Assembly: GCA_913065105.1 (NCBI GenBank)
Contig: CAJXZZ010000009.1
Coordinates: 1 to 53,632, forward strand
DNA length: 53,632 bases
DNA from: an uncultured Gammaproteobacteria bacterium
Lineage (GTDB): Bacteria > Pseudomonadota > Gammaproteobacteria > SZUA-229
Direction: 5' to 3'
The notes under the pieces: generated by a model
The model's database searches: none
What the model saw: the letters and a program-made list of their open reading frames with translations, nothing else
Told to the model about the DNA's origin: nothing
Shown here: positions 8,761 through 18,928 of the stretch, in pieces
Layout: the number at the start of each line of letters is the position of its first letter
How positions within the stretch are numbered: the first letter of the stretch is position 1
Program-made: the position numbers and the translations under genes

Positions 8761-10422
8761 TTATTTTCTAAGGCCGTAAATTATAAACAAACCACCGGTC
8801 ACACCAAAAACCCACGACAAAACTGGCGCACCTAGTATCAATGGAACAGAACTTGCCAATGCATAAACAACAGAGGACGCAATCAACAATCCCGAACCGC
8901 TAATAACGATTAAACTGCGCTGGTGATTTTGATTTAACTGTTGACGAATCTTATTGATTTCATCAATCTGCTTTAGATGATATTCGCCACCGGCATATGC
9001 TTTAAGACTTTTATAAACCAGGCCTGGCATCTCTGGCATCTTCTCTAATAAATAGGGCAAATCATCTTTAATATTTCGCAATAAAGCACGTGGCCCAACC
9101 TGTTCTTCCATCCAGTTTTCCAGGAACGGTTTCGCTGTTTTCCACAGATCAAGATCGGGATATAACTGACGACCTAAGCCTTCGATATTTAACAACGTCT
9201 TCTGCAGCAGAACCAATTGCGGCTGCACTTCCATATTAAAACGCCGCGCAGTCTGAAATAATCGTAACAGTAACTGACCAAAAGAAATTTCTTTTAAGGG
9301 TTTCTCAAATATAGGCTCACACACACTGCGTATGGCAGACTCAAATTCATCAACACGCGTATGCGAGGGTACCCAGCCCGACTCGACATGAAGCTTTGCT
9401 ACTTTATAATAGTCGCGTTGAAAAAACGCCAGAAAGTTTTCTGCCAGATAACGCTTATCAGTCTGACTCAATGTCCCCATGATGCCGAAATCAACCGCGA
9501 TATATTTTGGCGCTTTAGGGTTATCGGTATCGACAAAAATATTACCGGGATGCATGTCCGCATGGAAAAAATTGTGCGAGAACACCTGGGTGAAAAATAT
9601 TTCCACGCCCATGGCAGCCAGCCGCTCCATGTCCGTTCCCTGCTCCCGCAATGATTCGGTATCTCGAATTGACGTACCGTAAATCCTCTCCATAACCAGC
9701 ACATTTTTACGTACATAATCCCAATGTATCTCTGGCACGTATAAATCATTCGACCCATCAAAATTTCTACGTAGCTGGCTTGCGTTGGCTGCTTCACGAA
9801 GTAAGTCGAGTTCATCGATAATGGTTTTTTCATATTCAGCAACAACTTCAACGGGACGTAAACGTCTAAGTTGTGATGAATATTTAGCCGCTAGCTCGGC
9901 GATAATATATAACAGTGAAATGTCTCGTTTAATAACCGGCAGCACGTCCGGACGTAAAACTTTTACGACAACATCTTCACCCGTTTTTAGTACTGCGGCA
10001 TGCACCTGTGCTATCGAAGCAGAAGCCAGTGGTTGTTCGTCAAAGTCTTCAAATAACTCCGTTACCGATTTACCAAAAGCTTTTTCGATTATTTTTCTGG
10101 CCTGATCACCTGGAAAAGGCGGCACATTATCCTGCAGACTCTGTAACTCATCAGCAATATCATCTGCCAGTAAATCGCGCCGTGTTGATAACATCTGGCC
10201 AAATTTAATAAAGATTGGCCCTAGATCTTCCAGCGCTTCACGCATGCGAACGGCGCGAGGTTTACGCTTGCGACGAAACCAGTTCCACGGGAACAGATAA
10301 ATAATAAAACGAAAGGGTCGGAACAGGTGGGTGGTAAAAACGATGTCATCAAGGCCATGTCGCATTAACACCCAGTTGATGTGTAACATACGAATAAATT
10401 GACCTGGCGTTAATATTGGCAT
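8761..10422 (-). CDS. ubiB: Ubiquinone biosynthesis kinase-like ATPase UbiB
   Basis: 553 aa, the usual length. The UbiB/ADCK-specific 'KxGQ' element is seen as KFGQ (73-76), the Ala-rich loop as 'ASASIAQVH' (133-141), and the catalytic and metal-binding segments as '[11 protein letters not shown]' and 'VDFGIMG'. Two hydrophobic segments at the C-terminus (about 500-550) anchor it in the inner membrane. UbiB is an atypical kinase-fold ATPase needed for ubiquinone synthesis. It is the sixth gene of a run hslV-hslU-DUF971-ubiE-ubiJ-ubiB. The start is ATG at 10422, 33 bp after ubiJ. Confidence 0.95.
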   Translation of the reverse strand: MPILTPGQFIRMLHINWVLMRHGLDDIVFTTHLFRPFRFIIYLFPWNWFRRKRKPRAVRMREALEDLGPIFIKFGQMLSTRRDLLADDIADELQSLQDNVPPFPGDQARKIIEKAFGKSVTELFEDFDEQPLASASIAQVHAAVLKTGEDVVVKVLRPDVLPVIKRDISLLYIIAELAAKYSSQLRRLRPVEVVAEYEKTIIDELDLLREAANASQLRRNFDGSNDLYVPEIHWDYVRKNVLVMERIYGTSIRDTESLREQGTDMERLAAMGVEIFFTQVFSHNFFHADMHPGNIFVDTDNPKAPKYIAVDFGIMGTLSQTDKRYLAENFLAFFQRDYYKVAKLHVESGWVPSHTRVDEFESAIRSVCEPIFEKPLKEISFGQLLLRLFQTARRFNMEVQPQLVLLQKTLLNIEGLGRQLYPDLDLWKTAKPFLENWMEEQVGPRALLRNIKDDLPYLLEKMPEMPGLVYKSLKAYAGGEYHLKQIDEINKIRQQLNQNHQRSLIVISGSGLLIASSVVYALASSVPLILGAPVLSWVFGVTGGLFIIYGLRK

Positions 10423-10455
10423 TTTGTTTTTTATATGTAGTTACTTTTTAATAGT

Positions 10456-11037
10456 CTATTTGGATAAAGTTTTTATTTTTGCCTGTAAGCGATCGACATC
10501 ATCTCTTAACTGGTCAACGTCATCATTAAAAATATTTAATTCTGTTTCAGTGATCACGTCTCGGCTTTCTTCCTGTAGATATTCGCTAACACTACTGGAT
10601 ACCGATTTAATAACGTCTTTTCCCCACCCGCCTATTTTTTTTCCTGACTGCTGGATCTGGTAAGCAAAAGTGTCGCCAACTATATCAGCCAACGGTTCAG
10701 ACCAGTCGATATCCATCTGTGAAAATACGTTTTTAAACTGGTGGCCAAGCCGCGTATCGCCGCTAATTTCAACTTCCCCTTTTAATAGCAGCGTAGCGGC
10801 ATCGGAAACTATTCCCATTTTAAATAGTGCCATCGGCGTGCCACGTAAGGTGGTATCAACTTCACCCTCATATTCTGTACTCACCTGTATGCATTTACCG
10901 TCAGGCAACATATAAAGCACCTTGTTTATGCCAATAATCTCTAACTTGATAACCTTGCCACTAAAGACTTCCAGCTTGTCCAGCATTTCAGGGTCTAATG
11001 CCAGGTATCGATTAATAACAGTTTCAACGATTAACAT
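10456..11037 (-). CDS. ubiJ: Ubiquinone biosynthesis accessory factor UbiJ (SCP2 domain)
   Basis: 193 aa. The N-terminal ~110 residues form a short SCP2/sterol-carrier type domain ('VIKLEIIGINKVLYMLPDGK', then 'TLRGTPMALFKMG'), and the C-terminus is a predicted coiled coil with regular heptads ('DVDQLRDDVDRLQAKIKTL'). UbiJ binds lipid intermediates and supports the soluble Ubi complex of aerobic ubiquinone synthesis. The identification is strengthened by its place between ubiE (9-bp gap) and ubiB (33-bp gap), the standard gammaproteobacterial order. Confidence 0.92.
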   Translation of the reverse strand: MLIVETVINRYLALDPEMLDKLEVFSGKVIKLEIIGINKVLYMLPDGKCIQVSTEYEGEVDTTLRGTPMALFKMGIVSDAATLLLKGEVEISGDTRLGHQFKNVFSQMDIDWSEPLADIVGDTFAYQIQQSGKKIGGWGKDVIKSVSSSVSEYLQEESRDVITETELNIFNDDVDQLRDDVDRLQAKIKTLSK

Positions 11038-11046
11038 AAAAGACTG

Positions 11047-11793
11047 TTACAGCTTAAAACCTTTATGCAGGGCAACGATACCACCGGTCATATTGTGGTA
11101 AGTACATCGTTCGAAACCAGCAACTTTCATCATCTGTTTTAATGTTTCCTGGTCAGGATGCATACGGATCGATTCTGCGAGATAGCGATAGCTGTCTTCA
11201 TCATTGGCTATCAATTTACCCAATTTAGGCAGGATATTAAATGAATAAAAATCATACATCTTATTCAGCCCAGGCGTTGTCGGTTTAGAAAATTCTAAAA
11301 TCAACAAACGGCCACCCGGTTTTAATACGCGATACATGGATTGCAGCGCTTTATCCTGATGCGTTACGTTACGCAAACCAAAGGCGATGGTTATACAGTC
11401 AAAACTATTATCTTCAAACGGTAGCTCTTCTGCATTTGCTTCAACAAAATCGATGTTACCCGCATAACCTTTATCAAGCAGGCGCTTGCGTCCTTCTTCC
11501 AGCATCGCTGCATTTATATCGGAAATAATAATTTTACCCGTGGGGCCCACCTGCTTTGACATCTGCATGGTCAGGTCACCCGTACCGCCGGCGACATCCA
11601 GTGCCATATCACCCGGTTTTAGCCCGGTGTGCTGCATGGCGATTTTTTTCCAGATGCGATGTACACCAAAAGACATGACATCATTCATGATGTCATATTT
11701 ACTGGCGACAGAATCAAACACGCCAGCAACTAAACTTTCTTTTAGGTTTTCATCGACGCTCTTATAGCCAAAATGGGTTTCTTTTTTCTTCAT
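11047..11793 (-). CDS. ubiE: Demethylmenaquinone/ubiquinone C-methyltransferase UbiE
   Basis: 248 aa, class I SAM-dependent methyltransferase. Motif I is '[11 protein letters not shown]' (about 65-75); family signatures '[14 protein letters not shown]' (33-46), '[11 protein letters not shown]' and '[15 protein letters not shown]' are all visible. It carries out the C-methylation step in ubiquinone (and, where present, menaquinone) synthesis. It starts 2 bp after the DUF971 gene, so the two are most likely cotranscribed. Confidence 0.97.
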   Translation of the reverse strand: MKKKETHFGYKSVDENLKESLVAGVFDSVASKYDIMNDVMSFGVHRIWKKIAMQHTGLKPGDMALDVAGGTGDLTMQMSKQVGPTGKIIISDINAAMLEEGRKRLLDKGYAGNIDFVEANAEELPFEDNSFDCITIAFGLRNVTHQDKALQSMYRVLKPGGRLLILEFSKPTTPGLNKMYDFYSFNILPKLGKLIANDEDSYRYLAESIRMHPDQETLKQMMKVAGFERCTYHNMTGGIVALHKGFKL

Positions 11794-11795
11794 GT

Positions 11796-12155
11796 CTAAT
11801 CTATTTTTCTGCGTTCATGCCCAGCTGCTTTTAAACGATCAAGATAATCCTGCCACTTTTCTTCATACTTCGAGCCTAGTTCGTACAGATAGTCCCAGGT
11901 ATAAATTCCCGTGTCATGTTTATCATCAAACATAAACTTCAGCGCATAGTTGCCCTGCGGCTCGATGGCGTCGATAGTCACTTCTTCTTTATTTAGCTGC
12001 AGGATCTCCTGACCCGGGCCATGACCGGTTACTTCTGCTGAAGGTGAATATACACGTAAATACTCACACGGTAGTTGATGTACGACACCATCTTCATACT
12101 CAATTTCTAAAACACGACTTTTCTGATGTAAATTTATATTGCTTGGTCTAGACAT
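11796..12155 (-). CDS. DUF971 domain protein
   Basis: 119 aa from the ATG at 12155. A GTG at 12173 would add six residues, but the ATG has an AGAGAAA sequence just upstream and the family begins close to the '[19 protein letters not shown]' segment seen here, so I choose the ATG. The domain (about 10-100) is the beta-rich fold also found at the N-terminus of gamma-butyrobetaine hydroxylases; the '[23 protein letters not shown]' region is characteristic. The function is unsettled; in other genomes it sits, as here, between hslU and ubiE. Confidence 0.9.
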   Translation of the reverse strand: MSRPSNINLHQKSRVLEIEYEDGVVHQLPCEYLRVYSPSAEVTGHGPGQEILQLNKEEVTIDAIEPQGNYALKFMFDDKHDTGIYTWDYLYELGSKYEEKWQDYLDRLKAAGHERRKID

Positions 12156-12231
12156 AATTTTTCTCTGGTTCACTGAATAAATTCACCATTCAGTATGTTC
12201 TCTATATTAACGAATTAAAGACGCTTTTGAT

Positions 12232-13563
12232 TTACAGGATATACCGGCTTAAATCTTCATCTTTAATTAACTCGCTTAAACTGTTATTAACGTATTCCGC
12301 ATCGATCACTATCGACTCACCGGTGTTATCCGGCGCAGAATACGAGATCTCTTCCAGTAATCGTTCCATAATCGTATGTAATCGCCTCGCGCCGATGTTT
12401 TCTGCGTTTTCATTCACATCAAAAGCAGATTTTGCGATCTGTTTTACCCCGTCTTCAGTAAAACTAAGATCCAGCCCCTCGGTCTTCATCAGGGCTTTAT
12501 ACTGCACTGTCAAAGCCGCATCCGGTTCAGTCAGTATCCGTTCAAAGTCTTCCGCATTTAGTGCACTGAGCTCGACGCGAATTGGTAAACGCCCCTGCAG
12601 CTCAGGGATAAGATCGCTGGGTTTGGTCAAGTGAAAAGCGCCAGAAGCAATAAATAAAATATGATCGGTTTTTACCATGCCATATTTGGTTGTCACCGTG
12701 CAGCCTTCCACCAGTGGCAGCAGGTCACGCTGTACGCCTTCGCGAGAAACATCGGCGCCACCGCCACTTTCAGCACGTCTTGCCACTTTATCTATCTCAT
12801 CGATAAACACGATGCCATTCTGCTCAGCATTCTCCAGTGCCCGGGTTTTAATCTCGTCTTCTTTAAGCAGCTTGCCCGCTTCTTCATCAAGAATAACTTT
12901 ACGCGCTTTGGAAATACGCATCTTGCTGGTTTTTTTCTTATCACTACCCATGTTCTGGAACATGCCCTGTAACTGGGACGTCATCTCTTCCATGCCTGGT
13001 GGCGCCATGATCTCTACACCAATAGCGGCGGCCGAGACTTCCATTTCTACTTCCTTATCGTCCAGCTCACCATTGCGCAATTTCTCCCTGAATTTCTGAC
13101 GGGTCGCATTTTCACTATCTTTTTCAGGTTCGCCAAACTCGTTTCTGGCCGGTGGTAACAAAGCGTCTAATATACGATCTTCCGCCGCCTGTTCTGCCAG
13201 ATGGCTCACTTTCGCCATCTCCTGCTCACGCGTGGTTTTTATCGACATATCGACAAGATCGCGAATGATAGTGTCAACTTCACGGCCAACATAGCCAACT
13301 TCGGTGAACTTCGTTGCTTCAACTTTAACAAAAGGGGCGTTTGCAAGATGCGCCAGGCGACGTGCTATTTCAGTTTTACCAACGCCAGTAGGGCCAATCA
13401 TTAAAATATTTTTCGGCGTAATCTCATTTCTCAGCTCTTCATCAACTTGCATCCGACGCCAGCGATTACGCAACGCAATCGCCACGGCGCGTTTTGCATC
13501 GTTCTGACCAATGATATGTTTATTTAATTCCTGAACAATCTCGCGTGGCGTCATTTCAGACAT
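12232..13563 (-). CDS. hslU: ATP-dependent protease ATPase subunit HslU
   Basis: 443 aa from the ATG at 13563 (starting MSEMTPRE, as in relatives). A TTG at 13572 is also in frame, but the AAGG ribosome-binding sequence is positioned for the ATG. Walker A GPTGVGKT is at 57-64; Walker B 'FIDEIDKVA', the insertion (I) domain rich in charged residues in the middle, and the sensor '[15 protein letters not shown]' are visible. The C-terminus ends 'LSRYIL', the tail that docks into HslV. HslU is an AAA+ unfoldase feeding substrates to HslV. Confidence 0.97.
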   Translation of the reverse strand: MSEMTPREIVQELNKHIIGQNDAKRAVAIALRNRWRRMQVDEELRNEITPKNILMIGPTGVGKTEIARRLAHLANAPFVKVEATKFTEVGYVGREVDTIIRDLVDMSIKTTREQEMAKVSHLAEQAAEDRILDALLPPARNEFGEPEKDSENATRQKFREKLRNGELDDKEVEMEVSAAAIGVEIMAPPGMEEMTSQLQGMFQNMGSDKKKTSKMRISKARKVILDEEAGKLLKEDEIKTRALENAEQNGIVFIDEIDKVARRAESGGGADVSREGVQRDLLPLVEGCTVTTKYGMVKTDHILFIASGAFHLTKPSDLIPELQGRLPIRVELSALNAEDFERILTEPDAALTVQYKALMKTEGLDLSFTEDGVKQIAKSAFDVNENAENIGARRLHTIMERLLEEISYSAPDNTGESIVIDAEYVNNSLSELIKDEDLSRYIL

Positions 13564-13651
13564 ATATCTCAAACCTTCTATAAAATACGGTAACTTGTGG
13601 TTAATGGCGGCTAAAATAGCCTTTATCTAACGATCTATAAAAATCATTTTT

Positions 13652-14185
13652 TTAAATCTCTTCTAATGTGCGTGTATGATTGGTGTAAATACAGATATCA
13701 CCCGCAATCTCCAAACTTTTCTCCACAATATCCCTGGCCGAGAGTTCCGTACTGTTAAACAAAGCCCTGGCGGCAGATTGCGCATAAGGACCACCCGAAC
13801 CGATGGCAATCAAGTCATCATACGCTTCAATCACATCGCCCGTACCAGAAACCAGCAAAGAGGCCTCTTTATCAGCGACGATTAGCATGGCTTCAAGTTT
13901 GCGCAGAACGCGATCCGTTCGCCAGTCTTTAGCCAGCTCAACAGCCGCTCGCTTTAACTGGCCACTATGACGCTCAAGCATGGCTTCAAAACGCTCTAAT
14001 AATGTAAAAGCATCAGCAGTAGCGCCAGCGAAACCGACAATCACCTTATCACCATAAATTTTTCGCACTTTTGTGGCGTTACCTTTCATTACTGTATGGC
14101 CCAGTGTTACCTGACCATCGCCACCAACAACGACTTTGCCGCCACGGCGTACAGTGAGAATGGTTGTTCCGTGAAATGTTTCCAC
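13652..14185 (-). CDS. hslV: ATP-dependent protease peptidase subunit HslV
   Basis: 177 aa. The start is a GTG at 14185 with CGGAG about 6 bp upstream. After removal of a short propeptide (METFHG) the mature protein would begin with the catalytic threonine, T7, in 'TTILTVRR'. The 'GDGQVTLG' and '[15 protein letters not shown]' segments are typical. HslV forms the double-ring peptidase that works with HslU. It is first in the hslVU-DUF971-ubiEJB run, 79 bp before hslU. Confidence 0.97.
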   Translation of the reverse strand: METFHGTTILTVRRGGKVVVGGDGQVTLGHTVMKGNATKVRKIYGDKVIVGFAGATADAFTLLERFEAMLERHSGQLKRAAVELAKDWRTDRVLRKLEAMLIVADKEASLLVSGTGDVIEAYDDLIAIGSGGPYAQSAARALFNSTELSARDIVEKSLEIAGDICIYTNHTRTLEEI

Positions 14186-14430
14186 TTTTAACTCCGAAAA
14201 TGAGGTATTTGCGACAGGGTTATATTGCCGGTGCCTAAAAGGCTGAATTTTACACTATGGAGGGGGATGCTCATACCATGAGTGGGCTGGGGTTACTTTG
14301 TTTGTTTAATGCCTCTAATCTATTATTGATGCACTCTAATTAGATTTCAAGTCTCGCCATTGATGACCCTACTAATCATTGCTGGCCTTACTTTCTGTAG
14401 CGTTTCTTTTTTGATGCGGTGCTTTCAATG

Positions 14431-15204
14431 CTACGGCTGTGGTCGTTCGAATGTCCATTGCTTATCGTCAGACAATGCCTTAACAAATTTATAACCACCC
14501 AGTTTAAACTTTTTAATGTCTTCTGACCTTTCAATTCGATTACGAATAATATAATCGGTCATCATGCCACGCGCACGTTTGGCAAAAATAGCGACGATTC
14601 GTGTTTTCCCATCCCTGGTTTCTTTAAAGTTTATATTTAACAATCGGCCTTCTAATAATTTTGGTTTAACAGATTTAAAATATTCATTCGATGCCAGATT
14701 GACCAACACCGGTTCCTTCTGTTTTTTAAGTTCTTTGTTTAGGCTTTTAGTAATGCGATCATCCCAGAACTGATACAAGTTTTCACCACGTGCATTTTTC
14801 AGTTTGGTTTTCATCTCCAGTCGATACGGCTGAATTAAATCCAGCGGCCTTAAACAACCGTATAAACCAGACAAAATTCTTAAATGCTCTTGCGCATAGC
14901 TATAATCATCTTCGGTAAAATCTTTAAGTTCCAACCCGCCATATACATCACCTTTAAATGCAAAAATTGCCTGCTTGGCGTTTTTAGTCGTAAACGGTGT
15001 GCTAAATGATTTGAAACGGCCCACGTTTAAGTTTGCAATGTTTTCACTAACGGTCATCATTTCCTGAATCTGTTTACTGTTTATTTTTTTTAGCTCTTTT
15101 ATTAATAATTCAGAATCATTTAAATCCGCTGGTTTGCTGTGTTTTTTTGATAACGGCGGCTCAATAAAGTCCTGACCTTTTGATGGTGATAGTGTGATTA
15201 ACAT
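14431..15204 (-). CDS. yaaA: Peroxide stress protein YaaA (DUF328)
   Basis: 257 aa. The full family pattern is present: 'MLITLSPSKGQDF' at the start, 'AIFAFKGDVYGGL', 'LRILSGLYGCLRPLDLIQPYRLEM', 'LVNLASNEYFKSV' and 'FAKRARGMMTDYII'. In E. coli YaaA lowers free intracellular iron during hydrogen peroxide stress and binds DNA. It stands alone, 117 bp from xerC and 245 bp from hslV. The 14186-14430 gap holds no gene or strong hairpin that I can see apart from the hslV upstream region. Confidence 0.95.
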   Translation of the reverse strand: MLITLSPSKGQDFIEPPLSKKHSKPADLNDSELLIKELKKINSKQIQEMMTVSENIANLNVGRFKSFSTPFTTKNAKQAIFAFKGDVYGGLELKDFTEDDYSYAQEHLRILSGLYGCLRPLDLIQPYRLEMKTKLKNARGENLYQFWDDRITKSLNKELKKQKEPVLVNLASNEYFKSVKPKLLEGRLLNINFKETRDGKTRIVAIFAKRARGMMTDYIIRNRIERSEDIKKFKLGGYKFVKALSDDKQWTFERPQP

Positions 15205-15321
15205 TGATTTCTCAGCTTATTGTCTTTGTGATTTATTACTAATTATACAACGTCATTATAATACACCGCATGGCTAGTCAAAAACCTCGCGCTATTTATG
15301 TCTATTACAACTTTTGAACTA

Positions 15322-16263
15322 TTATTTTTTTCTTGCGCGCGGGTGCGCGCTGTCATAAACACCAGCAAGATGCTGGAAATCAAGATGGGTATATATCTGT
15401 GTGGTACTCAGATTAGCGTGGCCAAGTAATTCCTGTACGGCTCGCAGGTCTTTTGATGACTCCAGGATATGTGAAGCAAACGAATGGCGTAGCATGTGCG
15501 GATAAACGTTAGTGTTTAAACCCTGGGTTAATGCCATTTTTTTTAGTCGCTTCTGTATGCTGCTATTACTTAAACGACTACCACGCAGACTGACAAACAA
15601 TGCCTGTTCGCTTTCGTTAGCCAGTAACTTACGAATTTGTAACCAGTTGTTTATGGCTTGTTTTGCTTTACAGCCAAAAGGAATCTGTCGTTGCTTTTGA
15701 CCTTTACCTGTTACTCTTATTGTTTGTTGCTGCCAGTCTACATCGGCTAAATTTAAACCGCTTACTTCTGACAAACGCAGGCCGCAGGCATATATCAATT
15801 CTATTAATGCCACATCCCGAATTGTTAAATCATTGTTACCTGAATCGTTGTCTTTCAAATTCGGCTTAAATGAATCAACGTTTAACAATTGACTAATTTC
15901 ATCTACGTTTAATGTTTTCGGTAATCGCTTTGCTGCTTTTGGTGCTGGAATACCTATAGCCGGGTTATGTGTCGCGCGATGAAAACGGCAGAAAAAATTA
16001 AACAGGCTCCTAATCGTAGATAACCATCGCTGTAAGCTTTTGCCGGACAATCCCTGGCGATGTAACTTTGCTACACACTTCCTGATATCTGCCTGGCTGA
16101 TGTCGTCCCAGTTAATAACTTTTGCTTCATCGCACTCCAGACAATGGAGAAGGTGTTTTATATCACGCCGATAAGCAGAAACGGTATGCGGCGAGTAACG
16201 TCGCTCGGATTCTAGATAACTATAAAATCTATCCAGATCATACTTTAACGTTTCGGCTGGCAT
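15322..16263 (-). CDS. xerC: Tyrosine recombinase XerC
   Basis: 313 aa. All catalytic residues of the tyrosine recombinases are visible: R163 ('CGLRLSEVSGL'), K187 ('TGKGQKQR'), H256 and R259 ('HMLRHSFASH'), H282 ('LLGHANLSTTQ') and nucleophile Y291 ('IYTH'). The N-terminal SAM-like core-binding domain covers about 1-100. With XerD it resolves chromosome dimers at dif. It follows the DUF484 gene by 11 bp in the standard dapF-DUF484-xerC order. Confidence 0.95.
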   Translation of the reverse strand: MPAETLKYDLDRFYSYLESERRYSPHTVSAYRRDIKHLLHCLECDEAKVINWDDISQADIRKCVAKLHRQGLSGKSLQRWLSTIRSLFNFFCRFHRATHNPAIGIPAPKAAKRLPKTLNVDEISQLLNVDSFKPNLKDNDSGNNDLTIRDVALIELIYACGLRLSEVSGLNLADVDWQQQTIRVTGKGQKQRQIPFGCKAKQAINNWLQIRKLLANESEQALFVSLRGSRLSNSSIQKRLKKMALTQGLNTNVYPHMLRHSFASHILESSKDLRAVQELLGHANLSTTQIYTHLDFQHLAGVYDSAHPRARKK

Positions 16264-16274
16264 TTTAGAAAAGC

Positions 16275-17009
16275 TTAACTTTCTAACTGAACCGCAAGTG
16301 AAGCGCTGATCAGCTCACCGATCTGTGAAAGAAAATCGGTGCCTATTGACGGGTTAAAACGATTGATGTCTTTCGAGCCTAAACCTATCAGACCCAGGTT
16401 TGCTCCTGACACCAGTGGAATGATAGCCACTGAATTAATATCGCCTGAAATATCGTCAAACAAAAAATCTTTTTGTTCCTTTGTCGCTTTACCACACACG
16501 ATATTTTTTTGTTCGAGCATAGTCTTAAACGCTTTTAGCGCATCTTCACCGGCATCAACAAATAATCCGGAGGATTGTTCAATGCGCTGCCTGTCGTTAC
16601 TAAATAATTTTACAACTGCAAAATCAGCGGCCAGTTCATTCGATAGAACATCGAGCACCGTACTGACAACGTCATCAAGATCGCGCGAGGAAAGCAGGTT
16701 CAGCGCAAGCCCATGACGACTTTTTGCTAAACGTTCATTATCTCTAGCCACATCCATTAACTCACACAGGCGATTCTCCTGTACCTGATTCTTCTCGCGC
16801 AATACTGCAACCTGCCTTTCGATTAACGAAACGGCCTTTCCAGTATCGTGAGGAACATCAAGTACTGCTAACAATTCTGGATGACGCTGTAGTATGTCCG
16901 TATTCTCTCTTATCAAACTGATAAGCTCTAGATCTGTTGCCAGTTGCTTCTCGTGAGCCATAGCTGAGTCTTCGTTTATTGAATCTTTTTTTATTATTTT
17001 TGTTTTCAT
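16275..17009 (-). CDS. DUF484 family protein (GAF-like domain)
   Basis: 244 aa from the ATG at 17009, one base after the dapF stop. An in-frame TTG at 17024 lies inside dapF and is less likely. The N-terminal part has the DUF484 'LRENTDILQRHPELLAVLDVPHD' segment followed by a predicted coiled coil ('ERQVAVLREKNQVQENRLCELM'); the C-terminal part is GAF-like ('AIIPLVSGANLGLIGLGS'). The function is unknown; the gene is a constant neighbour of dapF and xerC. Confidence 0.92.
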   Translation of the reverse strand: MKTKIIKKDSINEDSAMAHEKQLATDLELISLIRENTDILQRHPELLAVLDVPHDTGKAVSLIERQVAVLREKNQVQENRLCELMDVARDNERLAKSRHGLALNLLSSRDLDDVVSTVLDVLSNELAADFAVVKLFSNDRQRIEQSSGLFVDAGEDALKAFKTMLEQKNIVCGKATKEQKDFLFDDISGDINSVAIIPLVSGANLGLIGLGSKDINRFNPSIGTDFLSQIGELISASLAVQLES

Positions 17010-17010
17010 T

Positions 17011-17841
17011 TCACTCACTGTCAATTTGCCCCTGAAAAACCGTTGTTGCCGGCCCTGTCATTAATAATTTTTGCCCTTCACCCGGCCATCGGATAGATAA
17101 ATCGCCACCATGGAGCCGCACCCTAACCTGGTCATCTAATTTGCCTAACATACGACCTACTGCTACCGCTGCACATGCGCCTGTACCACAGGCCAATGTC
17201 TCTCCCGCTCCACGCTCATACACACGTAAACGTATCTCAGCACGATTAATAATTTCCATAAAACCTACATTCACACGTTGTGGAAATTGTTTATGTCTTT
17301 CGATCGCTGCGCCTATTTTTTCGACATCGGCAGTATCAACATCGTCCACCTGTAACACGACATGTGGATTTCCCATCGATACAGCACCTATAGCATATTC
17401 AGCGTCATTCACCATGAGATAATACGTTTCCACCTGGGTTTCCGTTAAAAAGGGCAAACTTTTCGGCTGAAAATCTGGCACCCCCATATCAACCGTTACC
17501 TGGTCCCCATCTACCGCCAGCTCAATCAGACCGCCCGCAGTTTCTACCGGGATGACCGTATTTGTCGTTAGTCCCTTGTCTCTGACAAATAAGGCAAAAC
17601 AACGTGCCCCATTGCCACATTGCTCAACTTCTCCGCCGTCGGCGTTAAATATTCTATATCTGAATTCCGCATCTGGATTCGTCGCTTTTTCGACCAGCAA
17701 TAGCTGGTCACAACCGATGCCAAAATGGCGATCTGCTATCGCTGTAATCTGCTCGGTTGACAGCTCTATCGACTGGGAAATAGCATCGATAACAACAAAG
17801 TCGTTACCCAGTCCATGCATTTTTGTAAATTCAATAACCAT
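17011..17841 (-). CDS. dapF: Diaminopimelate epimerase
   Basis: 276 aa, the usual length. The two catalytic cysteines are C75 ('EQCGNGARC') and C218 ('[11 protein letters not shown]'). The N-terminal '[15 protein letters not shown]' is the family signature. It converts LL- to meso-diaminopimelate for lysine and peptidoglycan. It is the first gene of the dapF-DUF484-xerC run; its usual upstream neighbour lysA is found 2.8 kb away, beyond an accessory block. Confidence 0.97.
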   Translation of the reverse strand: MVIEFTKMHGLGNDFVVIDAISQSIELSTEQITAIADRHFGIGCDQLLLVEKATNPDAEFRYRIFNADGGEVEQCGNGARCFALFVRDKGLTTNTVIPVETAGGLIELAVDGDQVTVDMGVPDFQPKSLPFLTETQVETYYLMVNDAEYAIGAVSMGNPHVVLQVDDVDTADVEKIGAAIERHKQFPQRVNVGFMEIINRAEIRLRVYERGAGETLACGTGACAAVAVGRMLGKLDDQVRVRLHGGDLSIRWPGEGQKLLMTGPATTVFQGQIDSE

Positions 17842-18007
17842 TAAAATCTTTTAGCGCCTCAAAAAGCCTCTCATTAACCTTAAAATAATGCTTCAACTCA
17901 AGTTTTGAGCATACCCTGTGACTCACCATAATGGCAATCAGATTTATTGCTAAAGATGGCTTTTATGTTAATATCAGACATACGTCTAACTAATAGGTCA
18001 ATATATC

Positions 18008-18652
18008 ATGTCTCTTGCAGAAAATATCCAAAACTTTCAGGATGAATTTATTCCTACCATTCCTGAAGCTACCCTCAACACCCTGATGTCTGAGCTACAG
18101 AGCCTTATTGCATCAGGCATTGCAGAAAAGTCAATTAAGCAAGGTGATACCTTTCCAGATTTTGTTTTACCTAATGCCAATAATAAGCCACTCCAGCTAG
18201 ACGCATTTCTTAAAGATGGTCCGTTGGTAATCAGTTTCTACCGAGGCGCATGGTGCCCTTACTGTAATCTTGAGATTAATGCACTGCAGAAACGTCTGCC
18301 CGACATTACCGCGACAGGCGGACAACTGGTGGTCATCTCGCCACAAACACCCGATAAATCTGTTGATCAGGTCGCTAATTCACAACTTACTTTTGAAGTA
18401 TTAAGCGACATTGAGAACAAACTGGCCAAAGAATGCGGACTGGTTTTTACCTTGCCTGAATCATTACGGCCGATTTACAACGCATGGCAAATTGATATCC
18501 CTGGTCATAATGGCAACGACAGTTTTGAGCTGCCTATTCCAGCAACCTACATTATCGACACCAAAGGCAAAATTCGTTACGTTTTTGCTGACATGGATTA
18601 CACCAAAAGACTCGAACCTGACGTTATTATCGAACAGCTTAAAAAACTCTAA
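18008..18652 (+). CDS. Peroxiredoxin-like protein (AhpC/TSA family)
   Basis: 214 aa. The thioredoxin fold begins near residue 45 with 'GDTFPDFVLPNANNKPLQL'. The active-site region is 'FYRGAWCPYCNLE' with C83 and C86, a CxxC arrangement characteristic of the peroxiredoxin-like subgroup rather than of classical AhpC, which has a single peroxidatic Cys here. It probably reduces peroxides or acts as a thiol-disulfide protein in the cytoplasm; no signal peptide is visible. It is divergent from dapF and followed by a repeat cluster. ATG start at 18008. Confidence 0.88.
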   Translation: MSLAENIQNFQDEFIPTIPEATLNTLMSELQSLIASGIAEKSIKQGDTFPDFVLPNANNKPLQLDAFLKDGPLVISFYRGAWCPYCNLEINALQKRLPDITATGGQLVVISPQTPDKSVDQVANSQLTFEVLSDIENKLAKECGLVFTLPESLRPIYNAWQIDIPGHNGNDSFELPIPATYIIDTKGKIRYVFADMDYTKRLEPDVIIEQLKKL

Positions 18653-18672
18653 GCTAAAGCACCCTGGGCTTA

Positions 18673-18857
18673 CTGGCTCTTTGCAGAATACGACCACCAT
18701 GGATGGTGGAAGTACAAATATTGTATCATTACATGGATGTAACTTATTAGGGCAATGCAGGAGCAGTTGCCGAGGAGCAAATATCCGTCCGTACATCCTG
18801 TACATAACCGCACCGCCTTCCTGGCTCTTTGCGGAATACCGTACATCCTGTACATAA
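18673..18857. repeat. Cluster of short palindromic and direct repeats
   Basis: Several small palindromes are packed in a non-coding stretch. Hairpin 18694-18709 has 7-bp arms CCACCAT/ATGGTGG around GG; 18729-18742 has TTACAT/ATGTAA around GG; 18791-18803 and 18841-18853 are identical GTACA-TCC-TGTAC units. A 19-nt direct repeat, CTGGCTCTTTGCAGAATAC at 18673-18691, recurs with one change at 18821-18839 and precedes a palindrome each time. This looks like a mosaic of REP/BIME-like intergenic repeats. No ORF with coding character covers it. Confidence 0.75.
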
Positions 18858-18880
18858 AAAAGCCGCCCCTAAGGGCGGCT
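18855..18880 (-). terminator. Intrinsic terminator of the secreted rhodanese gene
   Basis: The arms AGCCGCCC and GGGCGGCT (18861-18880) form a perfect 8-bp GC-rich stem with a 4-nt loop. Read on the minus strand it is followed at once by a run of T (18855-18861). It lies about 50 bp beyond the rhodanese stop at 18929. Confidence 0.88.
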
Positions 18881-18894
18881 GCATCACCAAGCAA

Positions 18895-18917
18895 GTAGTA
18901 TTTTTCCTAAATACTAC
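18895..18917. repeat. Perfect 9-bp hairpin downstream of the rhodanese gene
   Basis: GTAGTATTT (18895-18903) and AAATACTAC (18909-18917) form a perfect 9-bp AT-rich stem with a 5-nt loop. It lies between the rhodanese stop and the strong terminator and may protect the 3' end of the transcript or add to termination. Confidence 0.55.
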
Positions 18918-18928
18918 GGAACAAATTT

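Noticed and set aside
16981-17024. DUF484 start at TTG 17024
   Set aside because: It would overlap dapF; the ATG at 17009 just after the dapF stop is the simpler start.
18411-18857. 148-aa plus-strand ORF over the peroxiredoxin end and repeat cluster
   Set aside because: It reads the peroxiredoxin gene out of frame and continues through palindromic repeats; no domain or codon pattern supports it.
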